This document shows, in pieces, positions 1-6,050 of a stretch of 14,021 nucleotides of DNA. The position numbers were made by a program, and so were the translations under genes. The notes beneath the pieces are model-generated. The model had not been told where the DNA came from. It worked only from the letters and a program-made list of their open reading frames with translations, and did not search any database. The stretch's first letter is position 1. Every line of letters starts with the position of its first letter. Source of the DNA: an uncultured bacterium (GTDB taxonomy: Bacteria > Bacillota > Clostridia > Lachnospirales > Lachnospiraceae); NCBI GenBank assembly GCA_948467735.1, contig CAOKFN010000073.1:1-14021 (forward strand), in the 5' to 3' direction.

Positions 1-244
1 CTGGCGTTCCCTGTTATTTTTTTCTATAAAATTCCCCAGATAAAGTTACACTATCAATAGCAAAACCTCGCTCTTTACCGCAAACCAAAACAACTAAACC
101 TTGAAGAACGCAGCATAATATGGTAAAATAAGCATTGCTTCCTATCTGATTTCATGCAGACGGAAGCTCATGATATCATAAAACCATACTTAAGGCATGC
201 GGCGGCCAAAAGGCCGTCCCATTCCCTGATCGGTTTTTAACAGT

Positions 245-250
245 TATAAT
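245..250 (+). promoter_or_regulatory. Candidate -10 box upstream of the amino-sugar cassette
   Basis: A perfect TATAAT lies 27 bases before the ATG at 278, which would give a short leader of about 20 bases. No good -35 hexamer sits 16-18 bases upstream, so the call rests on the -10 alone. A small palindrome (CGGCC-aaaa-GGCCG, 203-216) lies just upstream. The rest of 1-244 is AT-rich and shows no convincing gene. Confidence 0.35.
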
Positions 251-277
251 ATATTGACTTCGAGAGGAAATCATTTT

Positions 278-1369
278 ATGAAAATTATGCCCGGCCGCAT
301 GGATTACGGCTATTTGAAATATCAAGAAGAATTTGAGGAAAAAGCGCTTTCTGTCCTTCGTTCCGGCTGGTATGTGCTGGGAAACGAGGTAAGGAGCTTT
401 GAAGAAAATTTCGCGGCCTACACGGGGGCGGGACACTGCGTGGGGCTGGCAAGCGGCCTTGACGCCCTGTGGATTGCCGTTAAGCTTCTGGGCATCGGCT
501 CCGGCGATGAAGTCATCGTCCAAGGAAACACTTACATCGCCAGCGTCATGGGGATTACCATAAACAATGCTGTTCCCGTCTTTGTGGAACCGGACGAGTA
601 TTATCAGATTGACGCGGACAAAATAGAGGAAAAGATTACGGAGAAGACCAAGGCCGTAATGGTGGTTCACCTGTACGGGCACGTGGCGGATATGGACAAA
701 ATCGTAGATATCTGCAGACGGCACCGCCTAAAGCTGATCGAGGACTGCGCCCAGTCTCACGGCGCGCTCTACAAGGGCAGAATGACCGGCACCTTTGGAG
801 ACGCGGGCTGCTTCTCCTTTTATCCCTCCAAGAACCTCGGCGCATTCGGGGACGCCGGCGCCCTTGTCACAAATGATCCCCGGCTGGCGGAGGACGCCCG
901 CATTTTCCGCAATTACGGCAGCGAAAAACGTTATTATAACAAGGTCTGCGGCGCAAATTCCAGACTGGACGAGCTTCAGGCGGGACTTTTGAATGTGCGG
1001 CTGGCCCATATGAAGGAAATCACCGAGGAGAGAAGACGTCTGGCCGGAATTTATGCCAAAGACCTGAGCCAAAAAGATCTGCTTCTGCCTAAGGAACGGG
1101 AAAATACACAGGCGGTGTGGCACCAGTATGTCATACGCACCCGGCGCCGACAGCAGCTGATAGAATATCTCAACGAAAAGGAAATCGGCACCATCATTCA
1201 TTACCCCATTCCCCCCCATCTGGCGGAAGCGTACAAGCCGTTGGGCCATCACAGGGGCGAATTCCCCATCACGGAGGAATATGCCGACACGGTGCTTTCC
1301 CTTCCCCTGTATACGGGCATGAAAGCGGAGGAACAGCAGTATGTCATAGAATGTATCAACGCTTTTTAA
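278..1369 (+). CDS. DegT/DnrJ/EryC1/StrS-family sugar aminotransferase (FdtB/QdtB-like)
   Basis: A PLP-dependent aminotransferase of 363 residues, the usual length for the family. These enzymes aminate a keto group of a nucleotide-linked deoxysugar using glutamate. The fold-type I landmarks are visible: the substrate/PLP segment GLASGLDAL (residues 56-64), the EDCAQSHGA motif (155-163) whose Asp156 contacts the pyridine nitrogen, and SFYPSKNLGA (180-189) with Lys185 as the Schiff-base lysine. A C-terminal HYPIPPH motif follows. The start at 278 is preferred over an upstream in-frame TTG at 254 because GAGAGG (262-267) is spaced 10 bases from this ATG. The next gene is an FdtA/QdtA-type ketoisomerase, so 3-amination of an NDP-3-keto-6-deoxyhexose is the likely reaction. 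A 4-aminotransferase role cannot be excluded from sequence alone. Confidence 0.93.
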   Translation: MKIMPGRMDYGYLKYQEEFEEKALSVLRSGWYVLGNEVRSFEENFAAYTGAGHCVGLASGLDALWIAVKLLGIGSGDEVIVQGNTYIASVMGITINNAVPVFVEPDEYYQIDADKIEEKITEKTKAVMVVHLYGHVADMDKIVDICRRHRLKLIEDCAQSHGALYKGRMTGTFGDAGCFSFYPSKNLGAFGDAGALVTNDPRLAEDARIFRNYGSEKRYYNKVCGANSRLDELQAGLLNVRLAHMKEITEERRRLAGIYAKDLSQKDLLLPKERENTQAVWHQYVIRTRRRQQLIEYLNEKEIGTIIHYPIPPHLAEAYKPLGHHRGEFPITEEYADTVLSLPLYTGMKAEEQQYVIECINAF

Positions 1370-1380
1370 ACAAGCATTCC

Positions 1381-1434
1381 ATGAAAGAAAGGCATTCCAT
1401 GAAAGAAAGGCATTTTATGAAAGAAAATCATTTC
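1381..1434 (+). repeat. Triplicated 18-bp start/RBS unit
   Basis: Three adjacent 18-bp copies begin at 1381, 1399 and 1417. Each starts with ATGAAAGAAA and ends with a variant of GCATTCC. Each copy carries an in-frame ATG. Copies 1 and 2 each carry a GAAAGG Shine-Dalgarno sequence placed six bases before the next ATG. The repeat encodes MKERHS-MKERHF-MKENHF. Part of the motif (AAGCATTCC) also precedes copy 1. It looks like a local duplication of a translation initiation site. Confidence 0.9.
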
Positions 1435-1848
1435 CTAGAAACATTAGATAATCAGATACAAATACTGGATTTTCCGGATTTGGGAGATGACCGCGGAAAT
1501 CTTGTGGTGGTGGAAGGCGGCAGCGCCATTCCCTTTGACATCAAGCGAATCTTTTATATTTACGGCTCCGACGCGGAGGTGGTTCGGGGCAGCCATGCAA
1601 ACCTGCGCTCGGAATTCGTCATGATCAATGTGGCGGGAACCAGCAAGGTAAAAGTGGACAACGGCCATGAAACCCGGATCATTGAATTAAACAGGCCCCG
1701 AATGGGACTCTATCTGAAAAACAACGTCTGGAAGGAAATGTATGATTTCTCTCCGGATTCCGTATTGTTGGTGCTTTCCAACGAACATTACGACCCTGAA
1801 GAATATATCAGGGATTATGAAACGTACTTAAAAATGGTGAGAAAATGA
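1399..1848 (+). CDS. FdtA/QdtA-type nucleotide-sugar 3,4-ketoisomerase (WxcM-like cupin)
   Basis: A small single-domain cupin (149 residues from this start) of the family that moves the keto group from C4 to C3 of an NDP-4-keto-6-deoxyhexose, making the substrate for the aminotransferase encoded just upstream. Family features are the RGSHANLRSEF segment (residues 63-73), the LNRP-GLYL strand, W-EMYDFS, and the C-terminal LLVLSNEHYD-EEYIRDY motif. Well-studied members have His-Ala-His where this protein has His66-Ala-Asn68, so the exact isomerisation is uncertain. Three in-frame ATGs (1381, 1399, 1417) lie in an 18-bp triplicate. The ATGs at 1399 and 1417 have GAAAGG six bases upstream, while 1381 has no clear ribosome binding site, so the longest supported start is given. 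The end overlaps the next gene by four bases (ATGA), implying translational coupling. Confidence 0.88.
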   Translation: MKERHFMKENHFLETLDNQIQILDFPDLGDDRGNLVVVEGGSAIPFDIKRIFYIYGSDAEVVRGSHANLRSEFVMINVAGTSKVKVDNGHETRIIELNRPRMGLYLKNNVWKEMYDFSPDSVLLVLSNEHYDPEEYIRDYETYLKMVRK

Positions 1849-2795
1849 GCAAAATATCAATTATTGTTCCCGTATATTACAATGCGGATACTCTGGAGCT
1901 GCTCTATGAGGATATGAAGGAGAAAATCCTAGAAAAGCTGGGAGACTACGAAATCGTATTTGTGGACGACGGCTCCGGCGACGAGTCTTGGCAGGTGATG
2001 AACCGGCTGCGGGACAAATATCCCCATATCCGGCTGGTAAAATTATCCCGCAATTTCGGCGAGCACGCGGCGCTGCTGGCAGGACTTTCCGCCTGCACCG
2101 GGGACTGCGCCGTTACCAAGCAGGCGGATCTTCAGGAAGATTCCGGCATCATCCTCGAGATGTATGAGAGCTGGAAGCGAGGCAATAAGGTCGTCCTTGC
2201 CGTCCGAAAAGAACGGAAGGAAAATCCCTTAAAGGTATTTTTCGCCAATATGTACTATGCCTTGATCCGCAAAATTGTCAACAAAAATATGCCCGTGGGC
2301 GGCTGCGACTGTTATTTGGTTGACAGAAAGGTAATTGAAGTACTGGAGCGGCTGGATGAAAAAAATTCTTCCCTTACCCTGCAGGTACTATGGGCGGGTT
2401 TCCGGACGGATATGATTTATTTTGTACGCCAAGACCGCGAAATCGGCAAATCCCGCTGGACCCTCTCCAAAAAGGTCAAGCTGGTAATGGATTCCGTGAT
2501 GAGCTTTTCCTATTTTCCCCTCCGTTTCATGTCCGGTCTGGGGATTATTTTCAATGTGCTGGCAGCGGTCCTGCTGGTCAGCGTCCTTGTGGAAAAATTT
2601 ACCAACGGCACCCCCATTGCGGGCTGGGCCTCCCTGATGTGCGTTATTTTATGCGCCTCGGGGGTCATCATGCTGATGCTGGGAATTCTTGGCGAATATA
2701 TCTGGAGAACCTTGGACGCCGCAAGGACGCGCCCTCCTTTTATCGTAGACGAAATTTTGGATGAAGAGGAAGCAGATGGAAACGAAAAAATCTAA
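1845..2795 (+). CDS. GT2 polyprenyl-phosphate glycosyltransferase (GtrB/DPM1-like)
   Basis: A 316-residue family 2 glycosyltransferase with two C-terminal membrane segments (about residues 230-253 and 265-290). This is the architecture of enzymes such as GtrB, which transfer a sugar from an NDP-sugar to undecaprenyl phosphate on the cytoplasmic face. The N-terminal GT-A domain shows SIIVPVYYNA (5-14), FVDDGS (39-44), LSRNFGEHAALLAGL (67-81), KQADLQED (92-99) and REIGKSRW near the lipid-binding end. The usual DADLQ metal motif is changed to QADLQ, keeping only the second Asp (Asp95). It overlaps the ketoisomerase gene by four bases and is overlapped by the next gene, so the cassette is one operon. 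The sugar is probably the amino-sugar made by the two preceding enzymes, which is an inference from context. Confidence 0.9.
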   Translation: MSKISIIVPVYYNADTLELLYEDMKEKILEKLGDYEIVFVDDGSGDESWQVMNRLRDKYPHIRLVKLSRNFGEHAALLAGLSACTGDCAVTKQADLQEDSGIILEMYESWKRGNKVVLAVRKERKENPLKVFFANMYYALIRKIVNKNMPVGGCDCYLVDRKVIEVLERLDEKNSSLTLQVLWAGFRTDMIYFVRQDREIGKSRWTLSKKVKLVMDSVMSFSYFPLRFMSGLGIIFNVLAAVLLVSVLVEKFTNGTPIAGWASLMCVILCASGVIMLMLGILGEYIWRTLDAARTRPPFIVDEILDEEEADGNEKI

Positions 2796-3891
2796 GACCT
2801 TGAATCTCTTTTTAATCATACTAAGTGTGCTGGCCGCCTTGAAAATGATTTTCTTTGCGGTGGGTCTGGACGAAGAATATCAGGTGGTAATGTCATACCG
2901 CAATTGTCTGGGCGACAAACTGTTTCTGGAAATGTGGGAGCCCCATCAGTCCTCTGCTTTCCTATGTGTGCTGGCAATGAAGCCTTACCTCAAGCTTTTC
3001 GGCACAACGGGCGTGATACTATACCTGAGACTATACGGCACCCTGCTTCACTTGGGCGTAAGCGTCTATCTGTACAAGGTATTCCGGCGCATTGTGGGGA
3101 AAGATTACGCGTGGCTTCTGGCCTTGATTTACTTTAATACCATTCCGAAGCAGATTATGCTGCCCGAATTCGGCATCATGCAGGTATGGTTCTATACCCT
3201 GCTCTCTCTGTTTTTGATACAATACTATCATGGCGGCAGAAAGGCGAAATATTTGATACTTGCCGCCGCCGCTTTGGCTCTGTGCGTCCTGTCCTACCCT
3301 TCCTGCCTGATTTTATTTCCCTTTGTAATCATCTGCCTTGCCCGTCTCTCCGGTAAGGATAAATGGCGGGATATGGGCATTTTTACCCTTGTCTGCGCCC
3401 TCTGTGCCGCAGGCTATCTTGGCATGCTCTTCACCTACACCTCTCCAAAGGAACTGCTTGGCACCCTGTCCTATATTGTAAAGGGCGACGCGTCTCACAG
3501 CTTTTCATTTGGCAGCAAAATAGTAAGCTTCCTGCAGAAAGGGGTCTATGAAGCGGCTGTCTGGGCGGGATGTCTGCTGACTGCAACAATAATCGCAAAA
3601 TGGAAGCGTCTGGACAGGGGAATGCGAAACTGCCTGACCATTATGTTATCCTGCGCCGTACAATTATTTTACTGGATTGTCTTAAACACCGGATATGAGG
3701 CGCTGCATATTCACTTAATTACCATTGCCGCGGCAGGACTGTGTACCCCTGTGAAATCCGCCTCCTCTCTTCCGGTTCAGCATACGGATACGGCGCGGCA
3801 TGGAGCCTCCGGCGAAAGCCCGGCGCTGCATGCCGCCTCCGACGAGAATATGGCGCTGCATGAGCCTTCCGAAAGCGCCCCCCCCCATTGA
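2776..3891 (+). CDS. GT-C-like polytopic membrane protein, N-terminal part (frame ends just after a C9 tract)
   Basis: A multi-spanning membrane protein of 371 residues as read, with many hydrophobic helices. An acidic first loop and a conserved segment follow helix 1: DEEYQ (32-36), MSYR (39-42), LEMWEPHQSSAF (51-62). An Asp/Glu-rich first external loop is typical of GT-C glycosyltransferases, which use lipid-linked sugars outside the membrane. That function is inferred, not proven. The frame stops soon after a run of nine C's (3878-3886). The missing C-terminal portion continues in the next frame to 4615. The intact paralogue at 9978-11807 has the same N-terminal motif at exactly the same residue numbers, which supports this start. 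AGAGGA (2765-2770) lies five bases before the ATG at 2776, and another in-frame ATG at 2761 is less well placed. It overlaps the GT2 gene by 20 bases. Confidence 0.85.
   Translation: METKKSKTLNLFLIILSVLAALKMIFFAVGLDEEYQVVMSYRNCLGDKLFLEMWEPHQSSAFLCVLAMKPYLKLFGTTGVILYLRLYGTLLHLGVSVYLYKVFRRIVGKDYAWLLALIYFNTIPKQIMLPEFGIMQVWFYTLLSLFLIQYYHGGRKAKYLILAAAALALCVLSYPSCLILFPFVIICLARLSGKDKWRDMGIFTLVCALCAAGYLGMLFTYTSPKELLGTLSYIVKGDASHSFSFGSKIVSFLQKGVYEAAVWAGCLLTATIIAKWKRLDRGMRNCLTIMLSCAVQLFYWIVLNTGYEALHIHLITIAAAGLCTPVKSASSLPVQHTDTARHGASGESPALHAASDENMALHEPSESAPPH
3790..3879 (+). repeat. Three 30-bp imperfect coding repeats
   Basis: Three units (3790-3819, 3820-3849, 3850-3879) share the core GCG-C(G/T)G-CAT and a TCC codon. 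They encode the ten-residue units TARHGASGES, PALHAASDEN and MALHEPSESA. They form a hydrophilic, low-complexity linker between membrane blocks and end directly at the C9 tract. The paralogue lacks these repeats. Confidence 0.8.
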
Positions 3892-4615
3892 CGGAAACGG
3901 GAAAACAGACGCCGCCCGGCTTCTGCGATACGGCATATGGGGCGCGGTCGTGTGTCTTTTGGCTGTGGTTTACCTGACAGATATCAGCCTGACGGAATCC
4001 ATTCCCCATGCCATGCCCGCCGCCGTTTTCGGCGCGGCGCTGCTGATTCTCTCCTCCGGCCCAAAGCCCCAGAACGCCCATTCCCGGACTGCTGCCGACA
4101 GATATTCAAAATGGGTCTACGCCGCTCTGCTGGTCTGGTGCCTCACCGCCGTTTTCGGCAAAGGCTACACTCTGCGGGCAGGGGCACATTACAATAATGT
4201 GCTGCAGACCGGGGGCATTATGAAAAAAGGCCCTGCGGCGGGAACCTTTTCAAATTATATCTGCGCCTATATCTACAACTGCGATTATGAAGACTGGCAG
4301 AATTATATTCAGGACGGCGACAGGGTGCTGATAATGGTGGACCAGATTCTGAATCTGAGCACCATACAATATTTATTCAAGGATGTGGACGTGTGTCATT
4401 TTTCCGTGGTCAATTGCTATGATTTTGTCTATGATGAACGAATGCTGGAATATTGGGAAATGTATCCGGATAAGAAACCGAACGTGATTATCGTAGACTG
4501 CTGGTATGGAGAACTGATGACCGACCCGGACAGCTGGTTTATGCAGTATATTGAAAATGATTTCGGTTATACCCAAGCCATTGACGGAACTTATATACGA
4601 ATTTACCGCAGATGA
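3800..4615 (+). CDS. GT-C-like membrane protein, C-terminal part (out of frame with its N-terminal half)
   Basis: This frame (271 residues from the first ATG) carries the rest of the membrane protein. Two hydrophobic segments surround LTDISL, a third (WVYAALLVWCLTAVFG) follows, and then comes a hydrophilic C-terminal domain of about 140 residues. That domain matches the end of the 609-residue paralogue: GPAAGTFSN versus GPAWGIISN, GDRVLI versus GDKVWI, LEYWEMYPDKKPNVI versus LDYWRLNPDKYPDVI, WYGEL versus YLGEL, and DGTYIRIYRR versus DGKYWIYYFKR. No ribosome binding site precedes the ATG at 3800, and the first 30 or so codons lie in the repeat/C9 region in the wrong frame. It is therefore probably not translated independently and becomes functional only if the C tract has eight (or eleven) C's or if frameshifting occurs. 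Confidence 0.8.
   Translation: MEPPAKARRCMPPPTRIWRCMSLPKAPPPIDGNGKTDAARLLRYGIWGAVVCLLAVVYLTDISLTESIPHAMPAAVFGAALLILSSGPKPQNAHSRTAADRYSKWVYAALLVWCLTAVFGKGYTLRAGAHYNNVLQTGGIMKKGPAAGTFSNYICAYIYNCDYEDWQNYIQDGDRVLIMVDQILNLSTIQYLFKDVDVCHFSVVNCYDFVYDERMLEYWEMYPDKKPNVIIVDCWYGELMTDPDSWFMQYIENDFGYTQAIDGTYIRIYRR
3878..3886 (+). repeat. Poly-C tract (C9) that breaks the membrane-protein gene
   Basis: Nine consecutive C's. As read, the upstream frame runs on to TGA at 3889-3891. With eight C's it would join the frame continuing to 4615, giving 612 residues, close to the 609 of the intact paralogue. Such mononucleotide runs are typical sites of slipped-strand mispairing, and also of homopolymer sequencing error. 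Confidence 0.9.
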
Positions 4616-4664
4616 CGGCTGCGGCTGCATATCTATCAAAAACGCTGTAGTTTTGACTCGCCGC

Positions 4665-4730
4665 GCCGCATAACAGAGCCGCTGCCAAAAACGGCGTCGT
4701 CTGCAAAAAGGCTGTTATGGCAATGCGGCA
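4665..4730. repeat. Inverted repeat downstream of the membrane-protein gene
   Basis: GCCGCATAACAG pairs with CTGTTA and TGCGGC, which are separated by a six-base bulge. A smaller GCCG/CGGC stem lies inside. It could form a long irregular stem in the 3' transcript region. There is no T-run, so it is not an obvious terminator. Nothing coding was recognised here. Confidence 0.45.
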
Positions 4731-4768
4731 TTGTCAATCATTGAAGTAATGAATTTGATTCTACGCAC

Positions 4769-4804
4769 AAAAAAGCAGAGACTTTCTTGTATCTCTGCTT
4801 TTTT
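4769..4804. terminator. Rho-independent terminator, probably bidirectional
   Basis: A perfect 13-bp stem, AAAAAAGCAGAGA (4769-4781) with TCTCTGCTTTTTT (4792-4804), has a ten-base loop and A/T runs on both sides. It is placed to end the plus-strand amino-sugar cassette (last stop at 4615) and could also end minus-strand transcription coming from 5060. Confidence 0.85.
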
Positions 4805-4861
4805 CCGTTTATAAAAACCTGCCTTGTATTCCCCTGCGAACTTTCCCTTACGCTGCCTTCA

Positions 4862-4992
4862 GCGTCAGCGCCTCTTACGGCGGCTCATGCAATTGGTGCA
4901 GGGGCGAAAGAACGCTTCCTTTGGCATCAGCGCCTCTTGCGCGGCACAGGTAATTGATGAACTTGGCGCAGGGCCGGAAGAGCGCTCCTTCT
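4862..4992. repeat. Degenerate tandem repeat, about 62 bp, two copies
   Basis: Copy 1 starts at 4862 and copy 2 at 4924. Both contain TCAGCGCCTCTT, then an AATTG block, then GCAGGG followed by a GAA-rich end and CGCT-CCTT. Copy 2 has a small internal insertion. It lies in the 444-base gap between two convergent operons. No gene was recognised, and the short open frames across it have no convincing start. Confidence 0.6.
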
Positions 4993-5036
4993 GCGTTCTT
5001 CCCCAAATGACTTAGATTTTCTTACAACATCCGAAG

Positions 5037-5060
5037 AAAGAGGCATAAACATCCCTCTTT
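5037..5060 (-). terminator. Weak hairpin at the end of the fucose/lipoprotein operon
   Basis: AAAGAGG (5037-5043) pairs with CCTCTTT (5054-5060), with a ten-base loop touching the stop codon of the lipoprotein gene. The following T-run is poor, so the stronger hairpin at 4769-4804 may be the real end of the transcript. Confidence 0.35.
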
Positions 5061-6037
5061 TACTTATTTAACAAATCTTCATTCCGTCCGCCTTCATAAA
5101 GCAATATTTCGACGGGCGACGCCTTCTCAATTCCGTCGGCGTCGCCATCCTTCCAGATAAAAGCAACTCTAAAATCTTTCCCCGCATGCCGCCTTACAAA
5201 TTCCGCCAGCTCCGGCCGCTCTGTCATATCCACATAGACAATGTGCTTATAACCCAAATCATCCTCCGAGCATAAAAATTCAAACGGAAATACCCCATGA
5301 TCCTCCTGCATCATATCAGTACCATAAAATACATGAGGACTGTTATCTGGTTTCGGACCCGAAGCCGCCTTGGACGAAACGCTGACCACGCTGTATCCAT
5401 CAAAACAGCTATATGGATTCTTGACCAGTTCTACTATAATTTCACGTTTCCGCATGGAGTCCGTCCCGTCGTACCCTATTTCAAAGCTGGCAGTGATTAT
5501 CACCCCGTTATCTATATACTCATAGTCATAATCACATATCCAGCCATGGTTCAAGAAGCTTGCGGAATCTTTTCTATTTACAGAGCCGTCAGCATAGGAT
5601 GAAAAATCCAGTTTTGTATGCGTAAGAGAATAATGGATATAATTAAGTTCGTCCGCGCTAATCAGTCCATTGTTTTTATCGGAAACCATATCCAAATACT
5701 CAAATGACGCCCTTGAATTTAGGATGAATCGGTCAATGAAGGTTTCTTTCCAGTACTCGCCGCCGACAGAATCCTCATCAAAATTCTCATAGCTCAGCGC
5801 CAGCTGAGTCATTGCGGTTTTTAAATTATCCCCCATGGAAAATTCTAAAGGATAATCATATTCCTCAATCCCAAGCATTCCATAGTCAATATCCCTCTCT
5901 GCCTCATCCTTCCCTATGAAAGCGGCTGTTTCTGTATTATCTACTTGTTGGTTTTTGCATCCCGCAGGCAAAGCGGCTGTCACCGAGATACTGAACAGAA
6001 CGCTTAAGATTTTCCTTGTCCTCCCCATCATCTTCAT
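5060..6037 (-). CDS. Putative lipoprotein of unknown function with calcium-loop-like motifs
   Basis: A 325-residue exported protein with basic residues (RTRK, 6-9), a hydrophobic stretch (10-23) and then ALPAGC with Cys27 as a possible lipid-modified cysteine. The lipobox is imperfect because Pro occupies the -3 position. The mature part is acidic and hydrophilic and is not a family I recognise. Two stretches resemble EF-hand loops: NNGLISADEL (122-131) matches the second half of a loop (Gly, Ile, Glu spacing) but lacks its first acidic positions, and DGDADG (297-302) fits the DxDxDG core. The gene starts 13 bases after the stop of GDP-fucose synthase, so it is cotranscribed with the fucose genes. 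AGAAGAA upstream is a modest ribosome binding site. A role in the cell envelope is an inference. Confidence 0.8.
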   Translation of the reverse strand: MKMMGRTRKILSVLFSISVTAALPAGCKNQQVDNTETAAFIGKDEAERDIDYGMLGIEEYDYPLEFSMGDNLKTAMTQLALSYENFDEDSVGGEYWKETFIDRFILNSRASFEYLDMVSDKNNGLISADELNYIHYSLTHTKLDFSSYADGSVNRKDSASFLNHGWICDYDYEYIDNGVIITASFEIGYDGTDSMRKREIIVELVKNPYSCFDGYSVVSVSSKAASGPKPDNSPHVFYGTDMMQEDHGVFPFEFLCSEDDLGYKHIVYVDMTERPELAEFVRRHAGKDFRVAFIWKDGDADGIEKASPVEILLYEGGRNEDLLNK

Positions 6038-6050
6038 ACAGCAAATTCTT

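Noticed and set aside
29..45. 17-base match between the window start and part of gmd (7572-7588)
   Set aside because: The match is short, and in the gmd-equivalent frame the start sequence does not continue as Gmd beyond LYLGN. It could be a tiny remnant but chance cannot be excluded.
4824..5015. 63-codon plus-strand open frame downstream of the terminator
   Set aside because: It spans the degenerate tandem repeat, has no ribosome binding site and no recognisable features.
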